Assembly (NCBI RefSeq): GCF_001019715.1
Contig: NZ_BBXJ01000001.1
Span: 2,108,001 to 2,172,000 of the forward strand
Origin: Rodentibacter caecimuris
GTDB taxonomy: Bacteria; Pseudomonadota; Gammaproteobacteria; Enterobacterales; Pasteurellaceae
Length of the DNA: 64,000 nucleotides
Direction of reading: 5' to 3'
In this document: positions 56,292 to 64,000 of the stretch, piece after piece
Numbering within the stretch: the first letter of the stretch is position 1
Layout of the letters: each line of letters opens with the position of its first letter
Notes under the pieces: model-generated
The model's database searches: none
What the model was told of the DNA's origin: nothing
Seen by the model: only the letters and a program-made list of their open reading frames with translations
Made by a program: the position numbers and the translations under genes

Positions 56292-57470
56292 TTATTTTTT
56301 CGGTTTTTTCGGCAGACCCGTTTCTAAATCTAACCCGTTATCCACTCGAACGCCCGCCTGATTTGCCAGTTTCATCATTAATGCCTCACTTGGTTTTGGC
56401 GGAGCTTCCCCCTCATACCAACGCTGAAAGGCAATTTTGCCATCCCATTCCGGCAAGGGGGCAGGCGGCAATGGCACAATATCGTCTAAGTCGGGGACTT
56501 TGGGATGGAGGTAGTCATAACGTGATAAATATGAGCTGATCATGTTATAACGTTTTACACGTTCATCGTCAGGAGAAACATCAAGAAAATTAAGATTATC
56601 TGCTTGCATTCCTTTTTCAAAAGCATGAGAAAGTACTAATGCAGATATTGAATCTCCGTTTTTAACACCTTGATGTGAGACCTTCAACGCCTCATTATAT
56701 CTTTTATTAAGTTTAAAAAATGCTGCCAAATTTCCTGACGCTTCACCTAACCCTTGCTCCGATGCACACCCCCAGAATTGCTCTACAAGTTTTAAACGAT
56801 ATTTAAAGGCTTCTTGAGTTTCCTCTTTATCTTCTATATTCGCCAACATTTCCGCTATCACATACTGCGCTTCCCGACTGCCTAAATCCGCCGCTTGTCT
56901 TAAATAAGCGTATTTGCCGTCTTTTTCGGTACGTACCCCATAGCCGATATCTAAATAGCCGTACAGATTATAGTAGGCGGTAGCGGGTAGCTGTTTTGCC
57001 AGTTCTTCATTAAGGTTATGGACTTCCGTTTGCGGTAAATCGCTGCTAATCCGTCCGGTTTGTAATAGATATTGTAACCGTACATTGGCTTTATAATCGC
57101 CGTTAGCGGCGGCAATGCGGTAATAACGAGCCAACCCGTTCCAGACCTCATCACCTTTGTCTCCCTCCCACATATTATGCAGGTCGTGATAAAGAGCGTA
57201 GTGATACAACTGTTGAGTCTCCTCCGAGAGAGGTGGGCGTTCCTCTTTCTTGCAAGTAAATTCCAAGGCTGCCAATTGTTCCAATTTTGCCACGTTTGTT
57301 TTCCTCTGTTGTTCTTTTTGTTTGACATAGCAACGCTCCGGACGCGGACCGGAAGGCCCGCCGCCCAGGGTTATCGGTATCGGGTTACATTCCAGATAAC
57401 GGTACAGGCAAAATAAGCCAACGATTACCGCTATCACTAGTATCAATAAAATTTTTAAACATTTTTTCAT
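56292..57470 (-). CDS. Sel1-like putative immunity protein for the phospholipase effector
   Basis: Protein of 392 residues: one N-terminal membrane helix (about 5-25), then Sel1/TPR-like repeats over about 70-290 (YALYHDLHNMW, LGSREAQYVIAEML, QGLGEASGNLAAF), and a C-terminal block with VPLPPAPLPEWDGKIAFQRWYEG. Its start overlaps the phospholipase stop (TAATG). Sel1-like membrane or periplasmic proteins next to Tle5-type phospholipase D effectors act as their immunity proteins in Pseudomonas, so this role is likely here. N-terminus differs from the left copy (residues 1-55), the rest is very close. Confidence 0.78.
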   Translation of the reverse strand: MKKCLKILLILVIAVIVGLFCLYRYLECNPIPITLGGGPSGPRPERCYVKQKEQQRKTNVAKLEQLAALEFTCKKEERPPLSEETQQLYHYALYHDLHNMWEGDKGDEVWNGLARYYRIAAANGDYKANVRLQYLLQTGRISSDLPQTEVHNLNEELAKQLPATAYYNLYGYLDIGYGVRTEKDGKYAYLRQAADLGSREAQYVIAEMLANIEDKEETQEAFKYRLKLVEQFWGCASEQGLGEASGNLAAFFKLNKRYNEALKVSHQGVKNGDSISALVLSHAFEKGMQADNLNFLDVSPDDERVKRYNMISSYLSRYDYLHPKVPDLDDIVPLPPAPLPEWDGKIAFQRWYEGEAPPKPSEALMMKLANQAGVRVDNGLDLETGLPKKPKK

Positions 57471-59542
57471 TAATCAGCTCGACTTACTTTAGGATTAGGT
57501 CTAAAAAATTGGCGTAATGGATAAAGAGGCTTTACGTCCCCATTTATTTTTGCCAATCCATTATTTCGTATTAATTCTCCCCATTCTTTAAATACATTCT
57601 CAGCCACACTATAATCATACATACCATCCGGATTAGCGGCGGCATTTTGCTTGGTATGTAAGCCCCATAACCGTTTACGTAAATCACGCGCCACCTCGCC
57701 CGCCTCCAAAATAATACCCAATTCCGTATCTTTTTCCATACTGCGCGTATTTAAGTTTGCCGAACTGATAACGGTAAATACGTCATCAATAATGGTGACC
57801 TTGGAATGCACATAGACTTCTTGCCACGCATTATCCGCCACAAGAGTACAAATATGCGCCTTAATCCCCGGCGTGTCGTCCAGTTCATAGCCTAGTTTTT
57901 GGGTAAATTGGCGATCTTCTTCCGGTTCGGGAATTTCCTCATGTTTTTTCATTTTATCTTCAGCTTCCTGTACCGCTCTTTTGTGCTTTGCAATTTCTTC
58001 ATCAAGCGCCTTGACCCGCTCGGCGGTCGCTTTATCTAAAGGTGCCGGAATTCCAAGGGTGCCGCGGACATTGCTATTGGATAACGCCAGTTTTGCTCTT
58101 TCCGCTTCCAATTCCCCTACTCGCACTTTCTTCGCTACATTCGGCATCACATCCTGTCTGCCTAATAATTTCAACATATTATTGGTGGTAAGAGTCCCGG
58201 CACCAATACCGCTATCTGACGAGTTAGTCACGGTAAACCAGTGGATAGGGCCGGTTCTGCCTTTTCTCATGGTTTTCCAGTGCGATAAAAATTCCTCAAC
58301 CAGTACCGGCCAGCGGAAATATTGGTTTTCCGTGTAAATATAGCTGGTCGTTTGTTGGATATTTTTCAAATACACTTTCATTATATCCTTTACCCGAGGT
58401 TGGTCATAAGTGCGAACAATTTGGGCGTATAATTTCATGCCGCCTTCCCCGATAGTCGGGTTGGGTTTAAAACTCGTGCGTTGAATATCCTTTCTGAGCG
58501 CCGTTAAATTTTCACTCGAATTATAATAGCCTCTATTATCGAATAATTCGTTGCGATCCCAAGATTGGCAAAAATTATAATTTAAGTCCCACAACACTTG
58601 TCCCGTCACAATGCTTGACACATCTTGCAATGGAATATTGACATTTTTCCCTTGATTCGCAGCCTTAAGATCGCCGTAAATATGTGTGCTGTGATCCCAA
58701 TAGTTATCCAGCATATTGTGCTCCATCACAAACCCCACCGCCTGTTCGGGGCGTTCATAATCGATTAACACCATTTTTTGGTGGTGGGTGGATGAGCCGG
58801 CAAGGATTAATTCGGCACGCCAAGGGAGATTTTTATCAGCAAATTTTCCGTTGTTGATATCATTAAACAATGCGACCCGGCGATTTTTATATTGGATCTT
58901 TGTCAAACGTGCTTTGTCTTGTGAGATTTGCCATAAATAAGGAAATCTTTCTTTATCTTTTTCTTCCAATTTATCTATAACATTTTGAATTGCCTCATCG
59001 GCACTATCTGGAGAATGGCGAAGACTATCAAACCTTAAATGGAATTTTCCCTCTATCGCCTCATACCAATAAGCATCATAATCCATTTGTTCTTGCAAAA
59101 TTTCTTTGGCGGCTCGACCATAGCCAATAATATGTCTATTACCTAAATTTGCCGCATCTTCTTTAAATATCTGCACATCTCCCCACATACTCCAAACAAG
59201 CAGTCTGACTTTCACCCCCTCTAAAGCTTTTTTAACGATAAGATCGCCAATGCGCAATGATTTGCCATCACGCTTAAAATACATAGAGGGTTGGAAGCCC
59301 CAAATAGCAATATCGATAGAATGCTCGGCGTTTTCTATTTTTTCATAGATTGCGCCAAAGGCTTCCTCTCCGTTAATTAATGCCTTGAATGTCGCCGGAA
59401 CAGGCTGACTATGAGCATCCGACATCGTGGCTTGAAGCTCTTGTTTATCTCTATCCGATAAGAACCAACTTAGCCCTACTTTTGCTCTTGGCATATATTT
59501 TGATGCCGGAATTTGAATCGGCTTTTTGATTTCCTCTGTCAT
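57470..59542 (-). CDS. Phospholipase D T6SS effector (Tle5-like)
   Basis: Protein of 690 residues with two HKD motifs: H254-K256-D261 (THHQKMVLID) and H579-K581-D586 (VHSKVTIID), the paired active site of phospholipase D. Tle5 effectors of this design hydrolyse phosphatidylethanolamine in target cells after delivery by T6SS. No signal peptide. A Glu/Lys-rich linker (about 470-545) separates the halves. It lies 13 bp after vgrG copy 2, whose tail is specific to this cargo, and overlaps the Sel1-like gene by one base. A truncated relative is at 1383-2462. Confidence 0.87.
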   Translation of the reverse strand: MTEEIKKPIQIPASKYMPRAKVGLSWFLSDRDKQELQATMSDAHSQPVPATFKALINGEEAFGAIYEKIENAEHSIDIAIWGFQPSMYFKRDGKSLRIGDLIVKKALEGVKVRLLVWSMWGDVQIFKEDAANLGNRHIIGYGRAAKEILQEQMDYDAYWYEAIEGKFHLRFDSLRHSPDSADEAIQNVIDKLEEKDKERFPYLWQISQDKARLTKIQYKNRRVALFNDINNGKFADKNLPWRAELILAGSSTHHQKMVLIDYERPEQAVGFVMEHNMLDNYWDHSTHIYGDLKAANQGKNVNIPLQDVSSIVTGQVLWDLNYNFCQSWDRNELFDNRGYYNSSENLTALRKDIQRTSFKPNPTIGEGGMKLYAQIVRTYDQPRVKDIMKVYLKNIQQTTSYIYTENQYFRWPVLVEEFLSHWKTMRKGRTGPIHWFTVTNSSDSGIGAGTLTTNNMLKLLGRQDVMPNVAKKVRVGELEAERAKLALSNSNVRGTLGIPAPLDKATAERVKALDEEIAKHKRAVQEAEDKMKKHEEIPEPEEDRQFTQKLGYELDDTPGIKAHICTLVADNAWQEVYVHSKVTIIDDVFTVISSANLNTRSMEKDTELGIILEAGEVARDLRKRLWGLHTKQNAAANPDGMYDYSVAENVFKEWGELIRNNGLAKINGDVKPLYPLRQFFRPNPKVSRAD

Positions 59543-59555
59543 TTTCTTACCTTTA

Positions 59556-61970
59556 TTACACTAATTTTCCAATTAATTTTGCATACTCTTTAGCGATTTT
59601 AAGTGCTTCTTTTTCCTCTTTCCCTTGATCTAAATAAAATCCGTGATTCATCACTTCATCTTTTTCAGAATCCTCTTCAAATCCTTCAATCATTGGAATT
59701 TCATAATGCGCACCGTTAATAAATTTAACCTCATATTTTTCAACCTGTTCCTCATGGGTAATTTCAATTTCACCTTTATCATCGGTAATGCCTTTGCCCA
59801 CTTCTTTTCCGTCGGCATAGAGCGTATAAGGCATTCCCACTAGTGGTGCGGTTGAATGAGGCGATTGGAAAAACTGAATCTGCATGATAGGGGAATTTGG
59901 CGTATGGTGTTCCGTTTCAAAACGAGTGACTTCTTCCGCCTCTCCGATTTCCTCGATCAACTCCCCCTCAATATACACATTCCCTATCAGCTCAATTCCC
60001 TCTCGGTTGATAACTATCGAACCACCCGGGCCACTGATTTCTACCGTTTCGTAACCCTCTAAATCAAATTGTTCGCAGATTTGCTCAAACAGTTCGCCCG
60101 CCTGCCAACTGCCGTTTTGCGCGATGTCGATGTTGAGTTCATTGCCGACGTGGATGATGGTGTCGCCATGTACATTGACATAACGGTTGTTATTGATGTT
60201 AAGGAGGTCATCTTGTTCCACTTTGGTGAGGCGGTTGCGTCCGATGTGGTTGGTTTGGTCTCGGTTGACGGTTAAGGCTTCGTCTTGATTGACGCTTTCC
60301 GTGCGGTTGTTGCCGATGTGGACGGTTTCATTTCGGTTCACTTGTTCGGTGCGGTTATGCCCGATTTGGGTGGTTTCGTCGTGTTTGACGAGGTGGTTGA
60401 GGTCTTTTTCGGCGTGGATAAAAATCTCTTCTTGTCCGTTTTCGTCTTCAAAACGCAGTTCGTTAAAGCCGTTACCTTTGTGACTTTTGGATTTTATTGT
60501 GGTGCGGGTTTTATGTTCCGGTAGTTTATAGGGCGGTTCGGTGGTGCTGTGATAGGTGCGCCCCACCACTATCGGTTGGTCGGGGTCGCCGTTGAGGTAT
60601 TTGACCAGCACTTCATCGCCGATTCGCGGTATCATCATATTACCGTATTGCACACCCGCCCAGCCTTGAATCACCCGTATCCAGCAAGAGCTGTGTTCGT
60701 CTCCGTTGCTCCGTCTGTCCCACGGGAAGTGTAGTTTAACCCGTCCCCATTCGTCACAGTAGATTTCTTCGCCTTCAGGGCCGACCACATGCGCCACTTG
60801 GGTGCCACGAATAATCGGGCGGGGTTTTGGCGGGCTGCGCCAAGGTTTGTGATGAGGGATGAGGAATAGGGTGTTTTCGTAATGGTTGCCACTTTTTGAG
60901 GGTTCGTCTTCAACCGTTTCCCGTTCTATCGCATCTTCCTCTAATACGCCGATTTGGCTTCCCCTATGTTCGACACGTACGACTAACCATGCTTGGTTGA
61001 ATGTCGGTGAGTGGTGTCCTTCGAGGCGAAAACCATAACCGGGGATGACGCGCATATCATCTCCCGTAGCCTGTGCCGTTTCTGACTGCGCCAGTTCGGC
61101 TTCCAGACGATAACGGCTAAAGGGGTTGCCTTGTTCGTCCCGTTTGTATCGACCAGGGTAATCGTAGTGTTCATAAACTCGCGCAGAATTGACCGCACTT
61201 TGGGACGATTTAGGTGAGGAAGAACCGTTTGGGGCAGCAGATTGAGCGGTATGTTGATGTTCTAAATTGTAGTTAGGATTTAAAAAGGTGTAATCACGGA
61301 GGGTTTGCCGGGAGGCAGTCATTTTTCGATGGTATTCAAACTGCCAAAGACTGGCAAAAGGGCGCTCGCCTGCCGGGTTGGCGTTATAGGTCAAGGTGCC
61401 TAAAATGGGCGAAGACCGACTTTGATGGGCAAAACATAATTCGTGGCTGTCGGCATCATGTTTGAAATAATAATACCAACCTTCTTCCGCCGCCAAGCGT
61501 TCAATAAAGGCGACATCCGTTTCCCGATATTGTACGCAATATTCCCGTTCCCAATCCGACGGTAACGGTTCAACGGTGACTTTTTCCACCCGATTTTTTT
61601 GCAACAACGTGCGGATGATTTTTTCGCTGTTTTGATGTTGGAAAATACGGCTGTCCGATTGCAACCCCGCCCGCACTAATGCCGGCTCTACCACCATATT
61701 ATAATGTGTGCGCACAAAGCCCGTTTTACCCAATCCGAAACCTGTGACAATTCCATTGACATAGCGTACTGCTTTATCCCCCTGCCAAAAGGTGAAAGTG
61801 ACCGGTTTATCCATCAGTGCCGAAAAAGGAATATTCGGGTCAAAACTGGATAACCTCATCTCTAAACGAAAGGGCTCGGAAAGCCCTTCGGTTAACTGAA
61901 AACTCACTACATCAAAAGGGTATTTATCGCTGGAATCAAGGGTGTAGCGGTAGTTGGATTGGGTTGCCAT
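59556..61970 (-). CDS. vgrG: VgrG T6SS spike protein, copy 2 (phospholipase-linked)
   Basis: Protein of 804 residues. Residues 1-671 are identical to copy 1 as translated (hub, OB fold, needle). The tail 672-804 is different: after a Glu-rich hinge it has a beta-rich domain (FQSPHSTAPLVGMPYTLYAD, GKGITDDKGEIEITH) resembling small Ig/transthyretin-like carrier folds, which in other VgrGs bind the effector. It is followed by the phospholipase gene. Upstream DNA beyond the start codon is unrelated to copy 1, so the two have separate promoters. Confidence 0.95.
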   Translation of the reverse strand: MATQSNYRYTLDSSDKYPFDVVSFQLTEGLSEPFRLEMRLSSFDPNIPFSALMDKPVTFTFWQGDKAVRYVNGIVTGFGLGKTGFVRTHYNMVVEPALVRAGLQSDSRIFQHQNSEKIIRTLLQKNRVEKVTVEPLPSDWEREYCVQYRETDVAFIERLAAEEGWYYYFKHDADSHELCFAHQSRSSPILGTLTYNANPAGERPFASLWQFEYHRKMTASRQTLRDYTFLNPNYNLEHQHTAQSAAPNGSSSPKSSQSAVNSARVYEHYDYPGRYKRDEQGNPFSRYRLEAELAQSETAQATGDDMRVIPGYGFRLEGHHSPTFNQAWLVVRVEHRGSQIGVLEEDAIERETVEDEPSKSGNHYENTLFLIPHHKPWRSPPKPRPIIRGTQVAHVVGPEGEEIYCDEWGRVKLHFPWDRRSNGDEHSSCWIRVIQGWAGVQYGNMMIPRIGDEVLVKYLNGDPDQPIVVGRTYHSTTEPPYKLPEHKTRTTIKSKSHKGNGFNELRFEDENGQEEIFIHAEKDLNHLVKHDETTQIGHNRTEQVNRNETVHIGNNRTESVNQDEALTVNRDQTNHIGRNRLTKVEQDDLLNINNNRYVNVHGDTIIHVGNELNIDIAQNGSWQAGELFEQICEQFDLEGYETVEISGPGGSIVINREGIELIGNVYIEGELIEEIGEAEEVTRFETEHHTPNSPIMQIQFFQSPHSTAPLVGMPYTLYADGKEVGKGITDDKGEIEITHEEQVEKYEVKFINGAHYEIPMIEGFEEDSEKDEVMNHGFYLDQGKEEKEALKIAKEYAKLIGKLV

Positions 61971-61971
61971 A
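59962..61971. repeat. Direct repeat A, right copy (vgrG body)
   Basis: About 2,010 bp, virtually identical to 3903-5912 at a constant offset of 56,059. Includes the internal USS at 61192. Confidence 0.93.
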
Positions 61972-62193
61972 GATGTCCTTTCCTTTTAGTTTGAGAGTTC
62001 AAAGTCGGTTGGTATAACTGAATTTGTTATAAGTTACGTATTGAATTACAACGACTCAAAGCACTGAAGTAGATTCTCCCTAAATTTTTCGCCATTTTCA
62101 AGTGGTTAGGAAATATCTATTTATAGCACCTTGTTTGCTTAAGTACATCATGAATTTATTACAAATGGTAAATTCCGCAAAAATTTTCCTCGC

Positions 62194-63201
62194 TTAGCCT
62201 AATAAGTGATAAAGCAGTAAGTTAATGCCAAATCCACCAACAACTAACCATATAAAAACAAATAAACCTAATAAAAGTGGTTTTAACCCGGCTTGTTTTA
62301 TCGTACTCAGATTCGTTGTTAGACCAAGTCCCGCCATGGCAGCCATTAACAAAATCGTATCAATTTGAACTAATAAGGCGACCCATTCGGTAGGTAGTAG
62401 GTTAAAAGAATTAAATACGGCAACGAGAATAAATATCAGCGCAAAGTAAGGAATTGAAATTGCGTGATTTTGTTTCTCATCTTTGTGTAAAAAATAAGAT
62501 AAGACGAGTAAAAAAGGCGCAAGCATCATCACCCGTATCATTTTTGACACCACGGCAATATCGGCAACAACAGGATTAATATTACTTCCTGCCGCATAGA
62601 CTTGGGCGACCTCGTGCACAGAAGATCCAATATAAATGCCAAACTGATGAGGGTTAATATAGTCAATCAAAATAGGGTAAAGAATAGGATATAGAAACAT
62701 AGCAATCGTGCCGAAAATAACGATTAAAGCAACGGCAACAGACACTTTATAAGAGGGGGCTCTTACAACAGGTTCGCTCGCAATGATTGCCGCCGCACCA
62801 CAAATACTGCATCCGGCACCGGTAAGAAAAACGATCTGTTTATCAACTTTTAAGATCTTAATGCCAATCCAACAGGTTATTATAAATGTCAATATCAACA
62901 TAATGGCATCGGCTACTACGGCATTCACTCCCACTTGCCCGATATCTTGTAATGTAATTCTAAAACCGTACAAAATAATGCCGAGGCGGAGCAATTTTCC
63001 TTTAGCAAAGGCCACGCCGAGATGGGTAACATGTTCGACTTTAGGGTAAAACGTATTGCCGCATAGAATACCAATGACAATCGCCAATGTTAATGTGCTG
63101 ATATTTAATGTCATCATGACTTCACTATGGCCAATTAAAAAAGCGATCGCAGTAATCACTAGTACTAAAAGCAAGCCCCAAATTAAGTTTAAATTTTTCA
63201 T
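62194..63201 (-). CDS. yeiH: YeiH family (UPF0324) membrane protein
   Basis: Protein of 335 residues with about ten membrane helices. Family features are GCSICGAAAIIASEPVV (about 130-147) and IYIGSSVHEVAQVYAAGS (about 190-207). YeiH-type proteins are proposed sulfite/sulfate or related anion exporters; function is not firmly known. The next genes on the strand are a TusA-like protein and a hemerythrin, which hints at sulfur or nitrosative stress. Confidence 0.9.
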   Translation of the reverse strand: MKNLNLIWGLLLVLVITAIAFLIGHSEVMMTLNISTLTLAIVIGILCGNTFYPKVEHVTHLGVAFAKGKLLRLGIILYGFRITLQDIGQVGVNAVVADAIMLILTFIITCWIGIKILKVDKQIVFLTGAGCSICGAAAIIASEPVVRAPSYKVSVAVALIVIFGTIAMFLYPILYPILIDYINPHQFGIYIGSSVHEVAQVYAAGSNINPVVADIAVVSKMIRVMMLAPFLLVLSYFLHKDEKQNHAISIPYFALIFILVAVFNSFNLLPTEWVALLVQIDTILLMAAMAGLGLTTNLSTIKQAGLKPLLLGLFVFIWLVVGGFGINLLLYHLLG

Positions 63202-63417
63202 TACGATTCTCTCGTTAGCTTAAAATCACACTACAATAGCGAATTTAATTTATAAGTAAAACTAATTATAGTTATTTTAGTCGATGGGTGTTACTCAATT
63301 AGAGTAATTGAAACAAAATAAAGCACAGAATGAGATGTGTTCATCTTTTGCTTATGCGGTAATCAAAGGTGGCTAAACGTTGTATGAATGTTTTTATAAA
63401 ATTCTCTATGGATAAGC
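63202..63417. other. Spacer between yeiH and the TusA-like gene
   Basis: 216 bp, no gene. AT-rich near yeiH (probable promoter). No hairpin of note. Confidence 0.35.
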
Positions 63418-63633
63418 TTATTTTGAACACTTGCGAAGAATAAAGGAATGATCTCCATTTGGTTGGCAAAAACAATTTAAGGTTTTACACACTAGCTCAA
63501 TATCCTTAATATCGGTCTCCGTTGAAATGAGCAGCAGTAAGCTGTCATTTTCCGTGAGGGTTGCCAGCGCTTTTTTTATCATCAGCAATGGCAAGGGGCA
63601 GCGATAATTTCGCGTATCAAGTTGATAATCCAT
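63418..63633 (-). CDS. TusA/SirA-like sulfurtransferase-fold protein
   Basis: Protein of 71 residues. The motif RCPLPLLMIKKAL carries the TusA-family CPxP signature with Cys12, the residue that bears persulfide in TusA. Length is typical. Real TusA delivers sulfur for tRNA thiolation; paralogues next to YeiH/YedE-type transporters are thought to move sulfur or selenium. Three base pairs after the hemerythrin gene, so co-transcribed with it. Confidence 0.85.
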   Translation of the reverse strand: MDYQLDTRNYRCPLPLLMIKKALATLTENDSLLLLISTETDIKDIELVCKTLNCFCQPNGDHSFILRKCSK

Positions 63634-63636
63634 AAA

Positions 63637-64000
63637 TCAAGGATGACGCCGTTTCGACATAACTTGGCCAATTGCATTTAACTCAGTTTCAGACAAGTAT
63701 TGTTTACCCAGCTCAAAAAGAGGTTCTTCAATAGCAATATGGTTAGCGTAGCCCGAGATGAATCGTTGAATGAGTGCCGAATCTATTTTATCGGTTTTTT
63801 GTGCGATTAATGCTTCTAATTGTTTAGAAAGTTCAAACCAATTTTTATGTAAATCAAGATGTTGGCGTTCCAGCTCCGCTACTTTTGATTTCGTTTCCGG
63901 TCGTTTAGCCATTAATGCAGGAAAAAAATCTTTTTCTTCATCATCATGGTGAAGCGGTGCGGCTTGATTAAAATACTGCAAAATAATTTTTATGTCGTTC
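63637..64000 (-). CDS. Hemerythrin-domain protein, C-terminal part (cut by window end)
   Basis: The frame continues past the window end: before the TTG at 63981 it reads NDIKII in phase, so this is not the true start. Visible diiron-ligand patterns are PLHHDDEEKDFFPAL, LERQHLDLHKNW and ANHIAIEEPLFEL, giving a helical hemerythrin-like HHE domain. Such proteins sense or bind O2 or NO or protect iron centres. Overall length cannot be judged. Confidence 0.85.
   Translation of the reverse strand, partial: NDIKIILQYFNQAAPLHHDDEEKDFFPALMAKRPETKSKVAELERQHLDLHKNWFELSKQLEALIAQKTDKIDSALIQRFISGYANHIAIEEPLFELGKQYLSETELNAIGQVMSKRRHP

Larger units (their letters stand above)
174..61200. repeat. Dispersed Haemophilus-type uptake signal sequences (9-mer AAGTGCGGT)
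   Basis: I found at least 32 exact cores. First bases: 174, 201, 5133, 7030, 8019, 8233, 8598, 12144, 12403, 16444, 20179, 21632, 24490, 25080, 26637, 27510, 28996, 29704, 30273, 30290, 34457, 37846, 37861, 38889, 39372, 40079, 40828, 41666, 50922, 56245, 56272, 61192. Four opposed pairs form terminators (173, 30271, 37840, 56244). These tags guide species-specific DNA uptake. Between 41.7 and 56.2 kb there is only one. Confidence 0.95.

Noticed and set aside
3903-61971. The 56-kb segment as a composite transposon or genomic island bounded by vgrG repeats
   Set aside because: It contains ordinary chromosomal genes (rnr, uvrA, ssb, nhaA), and no transposase, integrase or attachment site is seen.
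1-64000. tRNA, rRNA, riboswitch or replication origin
   Set aside because: I saw no cloverleaf, rRNA segment, conserved riboswitch core or DnaA-box cluster that I could support by eye.

Overview
ORGANISM. The window carries at least 32 copies of the 9-mer AAGTGCGGT or its complement, the Haemophilus-type DNA uptake signal sequence (USS). Together with the gene content (rnr-rlmB, brnQ-nhaA, divergent uvrA-ssb, atoDAEB, a complete tad/flp island) this points to a naturally competent, AT-rich member of the Pasteurellaceae in the Hin-USS clade (Haemophilus/Aggregatibacter/Pasteurella/Basfia side). I cannot name the species. LAYOUT. (1) 1-5911, minus strand: a type VI secretion (T6SS) cargo island. 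It holds a VgrG spike, a Tae4-like amidase with a Tai4-like immunity protein, a 5'-truncated phospholipase D effector, and Sel1-like putative immunity genes, one frameshifted and one cut by the window edge. (2) 6372-9212, plus: a PepSY protein followed by an OmpR-type two-component system. (3) 9321-24200: a myo-inositol catabolic regulon, iolG-iolE-iolD (minus), iolC fused to a DUF2090 domain (plus), an RpiR regulator and iolB (minus), iolA, a second Gfo/Idh dehydrogenase and a sugar ABC transporter (plus). A shared palindrome TGAAAT-N4-ATTTCA lies in every promoter region of this regulon. (4) 24343-30261: rnr, rlmB, brnQ, nhaA, then a ~160-bp palindromic element. (5) 30480-37790: a LysR regulator divergent from atoD-atoA-atoE-atoB, a 3-hydroxybutyrate dehydrogenase and a GntP-type permease, a short-chain acid/ketone-body utilisation cluster. 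(6) 37878-41362: uvrA and ssb with a shared LexA-type site, followed by a dead vgrG relic. (7) 42210-42863: a PEBP-family protein. (8) 43107-54428, minus: the tad pilus locus flp1-flp2-tadV-rcpCAB-tadZABCDEFG, in which tadC is split by a frameshift. (9) 54762-55993: a broken small gene and a family 2 glycosyltransferase. (10) 56148-61970, minus: a second T6SS island with VgrG, an intact two-HKD phospholipase D and a Sel1-like immunity candidate. (11) 62194-64000, minus: yeiH, a TusA-like protein and a hemerythrin-domain gene cut by the window end. HOW THE PARTS FIT. The main story is the pair of T6SS cargo islands. The two vgrG genes are virtually identical over about 2.0 kb (two base differences noticed by eye) and lie in direct orientation 56,059 bp apart. 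They diverge abruptly after residue 671, where each switches to a different tail and a different effector. The left island also keeps the truncated phospholipase and Sel1 genes of the type that is intact in the right island, so it looks like an old cargo displaced by a new Tae4/Tai4 cassette. A third, decayed vgrG lies beside ssb. No T6SS baseplate, sheath or hcp genes are in the window, so these are orphan cargo islands. The inositol genes together cover uptake, oxidation, dehydration, ring cleavage, isomerisation, phosphorylation, probably aldol cleavage and malonate-semialdehyde oxidation. I saw no rRNA, tRNA, CRISPR array, intact insertion sequence or replication origin.
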